In this document: positions 1-8,379 of the stretch, one piece after another
Layout: every line of letters begins with the position of its first letter
How positions within the stretch are numbered: position 1 is the stretch's first letter
From: Saccharicrinis sp.
GTDB lineage: Bacteria > Bacteroidota > Bacteroidia > Bacteroidales > Marinilabiliaceae
Direction: 5' to 3'
DNA: 35,959 bases
Assembly (NCBI GenBank): GCA_024635555.1
Contig: JAGXIO010000010.1
Location: 1-35,959, forward strand
The notes under the pieces: generated by a model
Database searches by the model: none
What the model saw: the letters and a program-made list of their open reading frames with translations, nothing else
What the model was told of the DNA's origin: nothing
Position numbers and translations under genes: made by a program

Positions 1-1401
1 ACTACCGACATCTGGGAGGAAGATGCTTGGCGATTTGACCAATCTACTGCCCTTGAATATGACGAGAATGGCAACCTTCTGGTTATGACCAGTGCACAAA
101 CTAAGGTTATGCATACTTACGATGCAAACAATAATCTAATCATTACCATTTTACAAGAATATGATGGTGTGGAAGGAAAGTACCTCAATACTTTCAAAAC
201 GAGTTTTTCATATGATTCCCAAGGATATCAATCCGAAACCATTTCCTCTATTTGGACAGACAACGCATGGCAAACCATGGGTGGTAGCAGAACGGTTAGA
301 GAATATGACACGAACGGCGAAGTTATAAGTGAATTATCCTCTTACTACCAAATGGGTATGGGATGGTCGGAATCGTATGGTTATAAAAGAGAAAATACTT
401 ATACGGGAACGTTGTTAACCCAGGAAATTTGGTATAACAGGGATAATGGCGTTTGGGTGCCAGAGGATAAAACAGAATGGTTTTATGATAGTAGTAATAA
501 ACCCAATCTAGCGCGGGAATACGAGCACGACGGAAATGATTTTGTGCTCATGGGACGATATATAGATGTAAGTTGGTTTATATGGAACGGTAATATGGAA
601 GAAGAGAGTTATCCCAACAGTTACACCAATCAAACCTATAATGGTACTGGTGATATTAACGATGCTGCCAATTACACCAATAACGAAAAAATGATGGCTT
701 CGTACCCTGAGGGAAATGGAAACGGAATTCCACCAGTAATGATAGAGGTATATCAGAACTGGATCGGCGGTGAATGGGTAAATTCTGAACGTGGAACCTA
801 TGAGCAAAAGGACAATTATGTGAGCGATAAAGAAGAGGAATGGCAAAATGGTGAATGGCTTACAACTTACTATGATAAAACATATACAACACCTGCCATG
901 GCTTATTATATGCAGCACACCTATGTATCCGGTGCTTTGGTTAGGGTAGACAAGGATACGCAGACCTTTGATGCTTTCGGAAACCCTATTGAAGATAAGG
1001 AAGAAGCGCATACGGGTGATGAAAATTGGGTGCAGAATGGCGGAACTAAATATGAAATCAACTACGAGGGAACTACGTCCAAAATGTTGCAACGTATCAC
1101 CATGGAATGGAATTCGTTTACTGATATGTACGTTAATGACACAAGGGAAACATACGAATACGGAGCCACAAATATCAATACTAAAAAAGTGAGCGTTTCG
1201 GTTTATCCAACTGTTGTTAACTCCGAGATAAATATTCTTTCGGAACAAGATGGACTGGCGATTTTTTATTCTTTAACTGGTAGCTTGGCTCTGCAAACGC
1301 AGGTCTATGCCGGTGCAAATAGTGTATCAACCTCTGCATTGCCTTCGGGATATTATATTTTAAAAGTAAATAATGACACCTTTAAGGTGATAAAAAAATA
1401 G
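1..1401 (+). CDS. Secreted protein with T9SS type A sorting domain (5' partial)
   Basis: The frame is open from the first base of the window, so the gene begins upstream; 466 codons plus a TAG stop are visible. The body is rich in Tyr, Trp, Asn, Asp and Gly, with recurring short units of the W-x-N-G-x-W and E-Y-D-x-x-G-N kind, resembling the Tyr/Trp repeat modules of exported Bacteroidota surface proteins. The last ~70 residues (from about VSVSVYPTVVNSEINI) have the form of a T9SS type A C-terminal sorting domain: a YPT/YPN-like start, a GSL-like turn, a SALPSGYYILKV strand and a Lys-rich end. The protein is therefore expected to cross the outer membrane through the SprA translocon encoded later in the window. 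No catalytic domain is recognised. A hairpin terminator follows directly. Confidence 0.85.
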   Translation, partial: TTDIWEEDAWRFDQSTALEYDENGNLLVMTSAQTKVMHTYDANNNLIITILQEYDGVEGKYLNTFKTSFSYDSQGYQSETISSIWTDNAWQTMGGSRTVREYDTNGEVISELSSYYQMGMGWSESYGYKRENTYTGTLLTQEIWYNRDNGVWVPEDKTEWFYDSSNKPNLAREYEHDGNDFVLMGRYIDVSWFIWNGNMEEESYPNSYTNQTYNGTGDINDAANYTNNEKMMASYPEGNGNGIPPVMIEVYQNWIGGEWVNSERGTYEQKDNYVSDKEEEWQNGEWLTTYYDKTYTTPAMAYYMQHTYVSGALVRVDKDTQTFDAFGNPIEDKEEAHTGDENWVQNGGTKYEINYEGTTSKMLQRITMEWNSFTDMYVNDTRETYEYGATNINTKKVSVSVYPTVVNSEINILSEQDGLAIFYSLTGSLALQTQVYAGANSVSTSALPSGYYILKVNNDTFKVIKK

Positions 1402-1418
1402 GGAATCATTCAAACTAA

Positions 1419-1455
1419 AAAACCTCCATGGCAAATATGCTATGGAGGTTTTTTT
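1419..1455 (+). terminator. Rho-independent terminator of the T9SS cargo gene
   Basis: AACCTCCAT (1421-1429) pairs with ATGGAGGTT (1442-1450), with an inner GCA/TGC pairing, and a run of T follows at 1449-1455. It lies about 20 bp after the stop codon at 1399-1401. Confidence 0.85.
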
Positions 1456-1681
1456 GCTAGATGCCGACGCAAGGTTACAGAGTAGTTTTTATTAAAATTG
1501 TAGTGCGTCGGATTTGCATGATGCCGTAACCCCGGGTTTCACTTGGGGTTATTTACATTTTATCCTTCATGGTAATTCCTCGATGTAAAAATATATTTCG
1601 TCTCAAGCAGTTGGGGTGCTTTCATTTAAAACCCAATGCGGGAGAAAATAATGTCTCTTTCCGCAATACTGAGGGACAAGT
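1456..1681. repeat. Intergenic region with degenerate REP-like palindrome
   Basis: No gene is seen. CCGACGC (1464-1470) is repeated inverted as GCGTCGG (1505-1511). TAACCCC (1527-1533) and GGGGTTA (1545-1551) form a hairpin whose loop contains GTTTCACT, much like the TAACCCCCAG...CTGGGGGTTA units at 33.8-34.1 kb. The AT-rich tail with ATTTTATCC also resembles that cluster. I read it as a worn copy of the same repeat family. Confidence 0.5.
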
Positions 1682-1751
1682 CTTTTGTCTCTTATCTCTT
1701 ATCTTTTGTCTCTTATCTCTTATCTCTTATCTCTTATCTCTTATCTCTTTG
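1682..1751. repeat. Tandem 7-bp repeat (CTCTTAT)n
   Basis: About ten head-to-tail heptamers: seven exact CTCTTAT units at 1689-1702 and 1710-1744, with variant units CTTTTGT at 1682-1688 and 1703-1709 and a decaying unit at the right end. Read on the minus strand it is ATAAGAG repeated, starting 16 bp past the valS stop. Such arrays change length by replication slippage. Confidence 0.85.
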
Positions 1752-1767
1752 TCTCCTGTCTAAAAAA

Positions 1768-4395
1768 TCACTTCTTAAAACTGGCAATGCTTTCTTCCAA
1801 CGCTTTGATTTTTGCCTCGGCATCGGCTTGCTTTTGTTTTTCTATGGCCACCACTTGTTCGGGGGCGCTACTCACAAAGCGCTCGTTGCTTAGTTTTTTA
1901 GTAACGGATACCAAAAAGCCTTTATTGTACCTTAAATCTTGTTCCAAGCGTGCTATCTCAGCCTCCACATCTACCAAATCGCCCAAGGGGATAAAATACT
2001 CATTGGTCTTAACCATAAATGATAGCGCACCGTTAACCTTTTCGTTCACAAAAACAAGTTCTTCGGCATTGGCCAATTTAGCCAAAACGGCATCAAAATA
2101 TTTATCGTAGTTACCTGTATTATCCAAAATATTTAGGGCAATAGCATCTTTGTTGGCAATGTTTTTTTGCTTACGAATGTTCCTTACACCTGTCACAGCT
2201 TCCTTAGTTAGGTCAAAGCTCGCCAATAGTTTTTGGTCTACTTTGCCGGCAACGGGCATATCTGAAACCATAATACTCTCACCATCTTTTCTGTCCTCGA
2301 GCAATTGCCAAATTTCTTCGGAGATGAAAGGCATAAAAGGGTGCAATAATTTTAGTATTTTATCCAGGTTATGGATTGTTGCTTTATAGGTTGCTGCATC
2401 AATAGGTTGTTGATATGCTGGCTTAATTATTTCCAGATACCAAGAGGAGAAATCGTCGCGAAAAAGGGTATAAACCGCCATTAGAGCATCCGAGATACGG
2501 AACTTGCTAAAATGGTCGTCAATAAGCTCAATGGTCTGATTCAATTTGTTTTCGAACCACTCAATGCCTCTAATGGCACTTTCGGGTTGTGGGATATTTT
2601 GATCTATTTGCCACCCTTTTACCAGGCGGAAGGCATTCCATATTTTGTTAGAAAAGTTACGCCCTTGTTCGGTCAAACTTTCGTCAAATAGCAGGTCGCC
2701 CCCGGCAGGCGAGCAGAGCAACATGCCCACGCGTACGCCATCGGCGCCATACTGTGCAATTAAATCCAAAGGATCGGGCGAGTTGCCCAATTGCTTGCTC
2801 ATCTTACGGCCTTGCTTATCGCGCACCATGCCGGTAAAATATACGTTTTTAAAAGGATAAGTCCCCTTAAACTCGTAACCCGCCATAATCATGCGCGCCA
2901 CCCAAAAAAAGATAATATCATGCCCCGTCACCAAATCATTGGTGGGGTAGTAGTAATCTATTTCCTTTTTGTCGGAGCTAAAGCCGTCGAACACTGATAT
3001 AGGCCAAAGCCATGAGGAAGCCCAAGTATCCAGTACGTCTTTTTCTTGTGTAAGATTCTCAATTGTAAGGGTGGAGTCGCCAGTTTTTTCTTGAGCCATC
3101 TTTAGGGCTTCATCGGCTGTTTTAGCCACCACAAAATCGCCATTGTTTAAGTAATAAACCGGGATGCGATGGCCCCAGTACAACTGACGCGAGATACACC
3201 AGTCCTGGACATTCTCCATCCAATGACGGTACACGTTTTTAAACTTTGGCGGATGAAACTGAACCTCGTCGGACATAACGGCATCGAGTGCCACCTTAGC
3301 CATCTCGGTCATTTTCAGAAACCATTGGGTAGAGAGCTTGGGCTCGATTACAGCGCCTGTGCGCTCCGAACAGCCCACTTTGTTGTCATAGGGTTCTGTT
3401 TTTATCAGATTCCCTGATTTTAACAGATCCTTTTCGATTTCCTCGCGCACCTCAAAACGATCCTTACCAATATAAATATCGGCCGCTTGGCTTAAGGTAC
3501 CATTATCGTTTAAAATATCGATACTTTCGAGGTTGTGACGCATACCTATTTGGTAGTCGTTTAGATCGTGTGCAGGGGTAATTTTTAAACAGCCCGTACC
3601 AAATTCCATATCCACATAATCATCCTCTATAATAGGGATGGAGCGGTTAATCAAGGGTACTAAAACACGTTTCCCTTTGAGGTGTTTAAAACGATCGTCG
3701 TTGGGGTTAACGCAAACGGCGGTATCACCCAAGATGGTTTCGGGACGCGTGGTAGCAATGGTTACATGGCCATCTTCCCCTTCAATTTTATATTGTAGAT
3801 AATATAACTTGGAGTGCATCTCTTTGTACACCACCTCTTCATCCGAAACGGCGGTCAAGGCCTCTGGATCCCAGTTTACCATGCGAACGCCCCGGTAAAT
3901 AAGGCCTTTTTCATAGAGTTGCACAAAGGTGTCGAGCACGGCATCTGTGCGGCTTTCATCCAGGGTAAAACAAGTGCGATCCCAGTCGCAGGAGGCACCC
4001 AGTTTTTTAAGTTGCTCCAGTATGATGCCACCGTGTTTGGCGGTCCAATCCCAGGCGTGCACTAAAAACTCTTCACGACTAAGGTCGGCTTTGTCTATCC
4101 CCTCACTTTTAAGTTTGCCAACTACCTTGGCCTCGGTGGCTATGGAAGCATGGTCGGTTCCGGGAACCCAGCAGGCGTTTTTACCCATCATGCGGGCACG
4201 GCGCACCAATATATCCTGAATGGTATTGTTGAGCATGTGACCCATGTGCAGCATTCCGGTCACATTGGGTGGAGGTATTACAACGGTATAGGGTTCCCGC
4301 CCATCGGGTTCCGAATGAAAAAACTTTTGATCCATCCAATATTTATACCATTTGTCCTCCGTATGAGCCGGGTTGTAGGTGCTTGCTAATTCCAT
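1768..4395 (-). CDS. valS: Valine--tRNA ligase
   Basis: Class Ia aminoacyl-tRNA synthetase that charges tRNA-Val in the cytoplasm. The 875 residues match the usual bacterial length. The N-terminal catalytic core has PPPNVTG followed by HMGH at residues 50-53 (HIGH motif). The large editing insert follows, including the [13 protein letters not shown] segment that binds misacylated threonine. The second catalytic signature is KMSKQ at 531-535. The anticodon-binding helical domain comes next, then a C-terminal coiled coil (about 810-875) typical of ValRS that clamps the tRNA. The ATG at 4393-4395 gives the conserved N-terminus and lies about 30 bp from a canonical Bacteroidota promoter, so the gene is probably monocistronic. 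It ends with TGA beside the tandem 7-bp array. Confidence 0.97.
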   Translation of the reverse strand: MELASTYNPAHTEDKWYKYWMDQKFFHSEPDGREPYTVVIPPPNVTGMLHMGHMLNNTIQDILVRRARMMGKNACWVPGTDHASIATEAKVVGKLKSEGIDKADLSREEFLVHAWDWTAKHGGIILEQLKKLGASCDWDRTCFTLDESRTDAVLDTFVQLYEKGLIYRGVRMVNWDPEALTAVSDEEVVYKEMHSKLYYLQYKIEGEDGHVTIATTRPETILGDTAVCVNPNDDRFKHLKGKRVLVPLINRSIPIIEDDYVDMEFGTGCLKITPAHDLNDYQIGMRHNLESIDILNDNGTLSQAADIYIGKDRFEVREEIEKDLLKSGNLIKTEPYDNKVGCSERTGAVIEPKLSTQWFLKMTEMAKVALDAVMSDEVQFHPPKFKNVYRHWMENVQDWCISRQLYWGHRIPVYYLNNGDFVVAKTADEALKMAQEKTGDSTLTIENLTQEKDVLDTWASSWLWPISVFDGFSSDKKEIDYYYPTNDLVTGHDIIFFWVARMIMAGYEFKGTYPFKNVYFTGMVRDKQGRKMSKQLGNSPDPLDLIAQYGADGVRVGMLLCSPAGGDLLFDESLTEQGRNFSNKIWNAFRLVKGWQIDQNIPQPESAIRGIEWFENKLNQTIELIDDHFSKFRISDALMAVYTLFRDDFSSWYLEIIKPAYQQPIDAATYKATIHNLDKILKLLHPFMPFISEEIWQLLEDRKDGESIMVSDMPVAGKVDQKLLASFDLTKEAVTGVRNIRKQKNIANKDAIALNILDNTGNYDKYFDAVLAKLANAEELVFVNEKVNGALSFMVKTNEYFIPLGDLVDVEAEIARLEQDLRYNKGFLVSVTKKLSNERFVSSAPEQVVAIEKQKQADAEAKIKALEESIASFKK

Positions 4396-4424
4396 GTTAT
4401 TTGGTTTATTCTTTTATCAAAGTG

Positions 4425-4457
4425 CAAAAATATAAAAATAACGAACATGGGTACAAA
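4425..4457 (-). promoter_or_regulatory. Bacteroidota-type promoter of valS
   Basis: On the minus strand a TTTG (4454-4457) and TATTTTTG (4425-4432, matching TAnnTTTG) are separated by 21 bp. This is the -33/-7 arrangement used by the primary sigma factor of Bacteroidota. The valS ATG begins 30 bp downstream. Confidence 0.65.
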
Positions 4458-4764
4458 GGTGCAGGGGTTAAATGAGATATTTAACCCAAAAGACTCAAAA
4501 TTAGCTTAAATAGCCTTGTTTGCTGTAGTTTATTGCTAATTTCACAAGAGGTTTTGTAAGTGTAGGATCAAAAGGTATGGGATTCTTATTATAGAAAAAA
4601 ATAGTGGTGCTAATTACAGCATGCTGTTTACTTATCAATAAAATACATTGTATTTGTGCGAAATTTCTTATATCTTGTAGTGAACTTATTAATTGATAAT
4701 GGATGTTCCGTCAAGCAATGGCATTTTTATAGCATCCAAATATTAACATTTTAAAATATTAACC
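4458..4764. other. Intergenic region upstream of ytxH-1
   Basis: AT-rich spacer between the divergent valS and the first ytxH gene. I see no open frame of note, no strong hairpin and no clear -33/-7 pair for the plus-strand gene. The last 24 bp before the ytxH ATG resemble the leader of the second ytxH copy at 8054-8077. Confidence 0.4.
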
Positions 4765-4998
4765 ATGAACTCAGGAAAAGTATTGTTAGGTTTACTTGCA
4801 GGTTTTACTGCCGGAACCTTGTTAGGCATGTTGTTCGCATCTAGTAATTGTGATACCGAAAACAAAAATAGTTTTTGGTGCAAGGATAAAGATGAGGACA
4901 ATACGGATGAGAAATTAAATGATTTTATAGAGGATATCACCGAAAAATTTGCCGATTTAAAAAAGGATATCATTGTTGAACAAGCTAAAGCCAAGTGA
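4765..4998 (+). CDS. YtxH-like small membrane protein (copy 1)
   Basis: A 77-residue protein. Residues 4-26 form one Gly-rich hydrophobic segment (GKVLLGLLAGFTAGTLLGML followed by FAS), the signature of the YtxH family of general-stress membrane proteins. The rest is a charged, mainly acidic tail with a heptad-like end (FIEDITEKFADLKKDI). It is closely related to the gene at 8078-8317: the first ~26 residues are almost identical, the acidic tails have diverged, and similarity continues into the 24 bp upstream. The stop is 4 bp from the convergent cupin gene's stop. Function in the envelope or stress response is inferred from the family only. Confidence 0.85.
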   Translation: MNSGKVLLGLLAGFTAGTLLGMLFASSNCDTENKNSFWCKDKDEDNTDEKLNDFIEDITEKFADLKKDIIVEQAKAK

Positions 4999-5002
4999 AA
5001 GA

Positions 5003-5353
5003 TTATATCCTTACCTCATTATAACCGCTTTTAATGACAGTAGAAATTATTTTGAACCGCTCATTTGCCTTGATAGTATTACGGTTATGGGCGGGGATGA
5101 TGATGGACTGTCCTGTTTGGAGCATATTACAATTTCCGTCAATAACAATCTCGGCCATTCCATCTATCACCTGAATAAAGGTGTCGAAGGGTGAGATTTT
5201 TTCCGACAGCACTTCCCCCGAATCAAATGAGGATACCGTAACATTTCCTGTGGGTTTCTTTATAATTGTTTTAATCACTATCGCATGATCTACATACTCG
5301 ATAATCTCCACCATTATAAAAATCTTAGCCTTTTCTTGTTCTAATTTTTCCAC
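5003..5353 (-). CDS. Small cupin-domain protein
   Basis: A 116-residue protein forming one cupin beta-barrel. The core strands run about 38-108: KKPTGNVTVSSFDSGEVLSE, then FIQVIDGMAEIVIDG, then a G-x-S-I-I-I-P-A-H turn. The usual first cupin motif G(X)5HXH(X)3,4E(X)6G is reduced: the expected histidines are not seen, and only the His of PAHNR remains in motif 2. Metal binding is therefore doubtful and the protein may be a sensor or structural barrel. It is convergent with ytxH-1 and downstream, in the same orientation, of the OmpA-family gene (187 bp gap with a hairpin). The substrate is unknown. Confidence 0.8.
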   Translation of the reverse strand: MEKLEQEKAKIFIMVEIIEYVDHAIVIKTIIKKPTGNVTVSSFDSGEVLSEKISPFDTFIQVIDGMAEIVIDGNCNMLQTGQSIIIPAHNRNTIKANERFKIISTVIKSGYNEVRI

Positions 5354-5452
5354 TTTATTGATTTTTTGCAGTGATTAAATATTTTTAGAGGGTTATATCT
5401 TGAAAGATAGTATTAGTTCCGTTTTCATCTTAATAGGTTTGTGACGATGAAT

Positions 5453-5488
5453 AGAATTACCCGAATGTTCGTTATTCAGGTAATTTCT
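5453..5488 (-). terminator. Hairpin after the OmpA-family gene
   Basis: The arm starting AGAATTACC (5453) pairs with the arm ending GGTAATTTCT (5488), with one bulge and an inner GAAT/ATTC pairing. It lies about 50 bp beyond the OmpA-family stop. The T-run is weak, so it is a probable rather than certain terminator. Confidence 0.45.
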
Positions 5489-5540
5489 ATTTTCCATAAA
5501 TGGGAGGGTTCACAAAAGAGGTGGCCATCCAAACTTATTA

Positions 5541-7010
5541 CTATTCGATAAAATTTGGTTTGATTACAATATCGATCCGGCGGTTCATTTTACGGCCGGC
5601 AACGCTTTCATTGTTGGCCACAGGTTTGCTTTCGCCAAAACCTATGGTGCTAAATCGTGCTTTGTCGATGGAAGTATTTGCATTAAGGTAGCTCAGCACT
5701 GCATCGGCCCTGTCCTGTGATAATTTTAGGTTAAGATCGTCGCCCCCTTGCGAATCGGTGTGTCCTTCTATTACGATGGAGGCATTATTGAACAGGTTCA
5801 TTGTTTCGCGCACCTGGGTAAGTAGCTTATAGTCTTCTTGTTTTATTTGAGCTTGTCCTACATCAAAGTTCACGCCGATCATGCGTATGATCACATCATC
5901 TTTTTGACGGAACACTTCAGCTTCTTCCTTGTCAAATGTTTGTTGTACTTGCTCAAATTTGGCGTTTATATCCTCCATTCTATCAATCCTGTTTTGTGCT
6001 TTTAGGGCTTCTGCGGATAAAGTACCTTTCATGTCGGTAATAATCTTTTGTTGTTCCCTTGCCATGGACTCCAGGTTTGTATTCATCGTCCGTTGACTGA
6101 TAACGGTAGATTTAAGATTTGATATGAGCTTTTTATCCTCCTCAATTCGATTAATAATTTTTGAAATGGGTTCGTCGATTCCATTATTGAATTTTACGTC
6201 GATGTTAAAACTCTCCCCTATTTTAGCCAATGGGGCATAACACATCAGTAGGTAATCTTCGGTTTCGAAATCTTTGTCATCCAGCACTTCTTCCTGTTTG
6301 GCTATATGCAATGCCAATAGTGCTTTATATTCGGCTTGTTTGGCCAAATGCCTAGCCATATCGGTATCGTATCTGTTGTCGACCAATTCTTTTTCTGCTT
6401 GGTCAACCAGGTTTTTGGCCTCTGCTATGGTTTTAGGCGCAACTTTGTCCACTTTCTTGTCGTCGGCTTTTTGCAATAGCTTTTTTGCATTGGCCAGATA
6501 ATTCGCTGTTATAGATTCCAATTCGGCCTTTCGGTATAAATCGGTAGCCTTGGCCGCATCTTCCTTTGCTTCGTTCGAATCTCCTTTTTCCAATTCCTCG
6601 GCGGCATCTTTCAATTTTTCTTCGGCATCATTCCATATTTCTTTTACAAACTGCCCTGCTTCGGCACTTATGGCATCCTGTCGGGCAGATAATGCACTCG
6701 AAAACATAACGCTGCCCACTTTTGTGTTTTGGGTTGCTTTTTGAAAATTGATGTTCGCTTTCAAAATTTTTTCTTTGATATCGGAAAGGTCTCCATTTTC
6801 GTCGTACTCCTTTTTGGCTTCTTTATATGCATCTACAGCCTCCTCATAGGCAAGGGGCGACAATATATCTGCGTAAGCATCTTTTGCCATCATCATAGAT
6901 TTGTTTACTTCATCAAATAAGGATGCTTGCAAGTTCTGGCCTTGAAGACTACACATGGCTATTGTTAGGGCAACCAAGATTCCCATTAACTTTATTTGTA
7001 CTTTTTGCAT
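5541..7010 (-). CDS. OmpA-family outer-membrane/peptidoglycan-binding protein with helical N-terminal domain
   Basis: Starting at the ATG at 7008-7010 gives 489 residues beginning with a lysine-containing hydrophobic signal peptide (MQKVQIKLMGILVALTIAM). An ATG 30 bp upstream would add ten residues ahead of the signal and is less likely. Residues ~20-330 are long, charged, Ala/Glu/Lys-rich helices (DUF4398-like and coiled-coil character). The last ~120 residues are an OmpA-like peptidoglycan-binding domain with VIEGHTDSQG and the NLKLSQDRADAV signature (the N-x2-L-S-x2-R-A motif), and end with GRKMNRRIDIVI. The domain should anchor the protein to the cell wall from the periplasm or outer membrane. 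It lies 148 bp downstream of the AraC-type regulator, in the same direction. Confidence 0.88.
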   Translation of the reverse strand: MQKVQIKLMGILVALTIAMCSLQGQNLQASLFDEVNKSMMMAKDAYADILSPLAYEEAVDAYKEAKKEYDENGDLSDIKEKILKANINFQKATQNTKVGSVMFSSALSARQDAISAEAGQFVKEIWNDAEEKLKDAAEELEKGDSNEAKEDAAKATDLYRKAELESITANYLANAKKLLQKADDKKVDKVAPKTIAEAKNLVDQAEKELVDNRYDTDMARHLAKQAEYKALLALHIAKQEEVLDDKDFETEDYLLMCYAPLAKIGESFNIDVKFNNGIDEPISKIINRIEEDKKLISNLKSTVISQRTMNTNLESMAREQQKIITDMKGTLSAEALKAQNRIDRMEDINAKFEQVQQTFDKEEAEVFRQKDDVIIRMIGVNFDVGQAQIKQEDYKLLTQVRETMNLFNNASIVIEGHTDSQGGDDLNLKLSQDRADAVLSYLNANTSIDKARFSTIGFGESKPVANNESVAGRKMNRRIDIVIKPNFIE

Positions 7011-7157
7011 AACATAGTTATTAAGGTTTATAATGTACATTCAAAGTTCGGCATGCAAAGGGTAAGTACTTTTACACTATAAAATGTAATATTTACATAA
7101 ATCACATATTATAAGAGGTTTTTAGCGCAAGAATATTGCAAATTGGGAGGTTAAGGA

Positions 7158-7718
7158 TTATACATCCTCCAGGTTTTGCTTGCGTTTGTTTTTTAGATTT
7201 CTATAAAATGTGGGGGTGTGACCGGTAATTCTTTTGAATTGGTTGGATAGGTGTGCCACACTGCTATAGTGCAGTTTATAGGATATTTCAGTAAGATTAA
7301 GTTCGTCATAAATAAGTAGCTCTTTAACTCTTTCAATTTTATGAAGAATGATAAACTGCTGGATGGTGATTCCTTTTACTTCGGAAAAAACATTGGATAG
7401 ATAGGTATAGTCATAACCAATTTTCTCACTTAAATAATCAGAATAATTAACCTTTGGGACTTCATCTGTGTAATGAATCAGCTCGATGATTACATTCTTG
7501 ATATTTTCAATCAGGACGCTGTTTTTGTCATCGAGAAGTTCAAAACCTGATTTTTTCAGGTTGCTTTTAAGCTGAAGTATTTGTGCTGGACTGATTTTTT
7601 CCAATATTTCGATTAGCCCCAAATCTACGATAACATAATGAAGTCCAAGTTTTTTGAGTTCCTCTTTTACCACCATTTTGCATCGCAAACTGACCATGTA
7701 TTTTACATATAACTTCAT
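7158..7718 (-). CDS. AraC-family regulator with degenerate HMA-like N-terminus
   Basis: The 186-residue form starts at the ATG at 7716-7718; an in-frame ATG at 7743-7745 would add nine residues. The last ~90 residues hold the two helix-turn-helix units of an AraC/XylS DNA-binding domain (LSEKIGYDYTYLSNVFSEVKG, then LTEISYKLHYSSVAHLSNQF and KRITGHTPTFYR). The N-terminal ~65 residues (KLYVKYMVSLRCKMVVKEEL) resemble the small heavy-metal-associated fold of a Bacteroidota AraC subgroup that usually carries MVCxRC. Here the first Cys is Ser, leaving SxxC, so metal binding is probably weakened or lost. There is no cupin-type sugar-binding domain. The gene sits between ompA and the second ytxH, behind a hairpin string, and may control this cluster (inference). 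Confidence 0.85.
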   Translation of the reverse strand: MKLYVKYMVSLRCKMVVKEELKKLGLHYVIVDLGLIEILEKISPAQILQLKSNLKKSGFELLDDKNSVLIENIKNVIIELIHYTDEVPKVNYSDYLSEKIGYDYTYLSNVFSEVKGITIQQFIILHKIERVKELLIYDELNLTEISYKLHYSSVAHLSNQFKRITGHTPTFYRNLKNKRKQNLEDV

Positions 7719-7793
7719 ACGATTTTTTACGATTTCCTGTATCACTCGAAGATAGCAAATAAATGATAGAAAAATGTGTATTTATTTTTAACC

Positions 7794-7939
7794 TGAAAAA
7801 TGCACGCATTTTTCACTTTCCGCTATCATAGGCGGAAAGCCGTAAAAGTTTAAGTAAACTTTTACGAGGGTTAACCCTCGATTCTGCTTAGGCAGAATCG
7901 GCCTTTGGTGCCCTATTCATAAATTTTATGAATAGGGCA
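7794..7939. repeat. String of six consecutive perfect hairpins
   Basis: Six perfect inverted repeats lie almost end to end. (1) TGAAAAATGC/GCATTTTTCA, 7794-7815, 2-nt loop. (2) CTTTCCGC/GCGGAAAG, 7816-7839, 8-nt loop. (3) CGTAAAAGTTT/AAACTTTTACG, 7841-7866, 4-nt loop. (4) CGAGGGTTAACCCTCG, 7865-7880, no loop. (5) CGATTCTGC/GCAGAATCG, 7879-7900, TTAG loop. (6) arms 7909-7923 and 7925-7939, 15 bp each around one base. Hairpins 3-4 and 4-5 share two bases. The string lies between araC (minus) and ytxH-2 (plus). No T-run follows any stem, so these are not ordinary terminators. Confidence 0.9.
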
Positions 7940-8077
7940 GGTTAAGTGTGAATTATGTAATTAATAAACAGAAATGTGTAAAGGTATAATTGATTTATAT
8001 ATTGATCTTGTGTTACCACAAGTGTTGATAGCCAGTATGCATTAGCGTTTGAATATTAAGTTTTTAAAACATAAATT

Positions 8078-8317
8078 ATGAGCTCAGGAAAAGTATTGTT
8101 AGGTTTACTGGCAGGTTTTACTGCCGGTACTTTATTAGGCACGTTGTTCGCCTCCAATAATGGTGACGCCGAAAGCAGAAATCATTTTTGGAACAACGAT
8201 AGAGATGTGAATGAAAATGAGGAGAAATTCAATCAAGTTATTGAGGATATAACGGATAAATTTGAAGATTTAAAAGAGGAAATCGTTTATGAAAAATCTA
8301 ATGCTAAGGGAAACTAA
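8078..8317 (+). CDS. YtxH-like small membrane protein (copy 2)
   Basis: A 79-residue paralogue of the 4765-4998 gene. The single Gly-rich membrane segment at residues 4-26 is nearly identical at DNA level too. The tail is acidic (NNDRDVNENEEKFNQ) and ends in a coiled-coil-like stretch (VIEDITDKFEDLKEEIVYEK). It starts 138 bp after the hairpin string and ends at a TAA, with a strong hairpin 20 bp later. As for copy 1, a role in envelope stress is known for the family only. Two paralogues with the same leader bracketing one regulator suggest co-regulation (inference). Confidence 0.85.
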   Translation: MSSGKVLLGLLAGFTAGTLLGTLFASNNGDAESRNHFWNNDRDVNENEEKFNQVIEDITDKFEDLKEEIVYEKSNAKGN

Positions 8318-8337
8318 ATAAAGATCAAGCCAAGGTG

Positions 8338-8374
8338 AAACACGCCTATTCTTGTTCATAGAATAGGCGTGTTT
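8338..8374 (+). terminator. Hairpin terminator after ytxH-2
   Basis: AAACACGCCTATTC (8338-8351) pairs perfectly with GAATAGGCGTGTTT (8361-8374), a 14-bp stem. The T-run is short (TTT), so termination is likely but not certain; it could also serve the opposite strand. Confidence 0.65.
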
Positions 8375-8379
8375 GTGAG

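Noticed and set aside
508-1248. Long open frame antisense to the T9SS cargo gene
   Set aside because: It is the mirror of a Tyr/Asn-rich coding frame that avoids stops on the other strand; it has no family resemblance and an odd Ile/His-rich composition.
1569-2110. Plus-strand frames through the heptamer array and the valS end
   Set aside because: Repetitive SLISYLLSL-like peptides arise from the 7-bp repeat and then run antisense to valS.
7567-7809. Frame overlapping the araC start and first hairpin
   Set aside because: It overlaps the convincing AraC gene in another frame and has no conserved features.
7794-7939. CRISPR array or terminator stack
   Set aside because: The stems differ in sequence and there are no equal spacers, so it is not CRISPR; lack of T-runs argues against stacked terminators.
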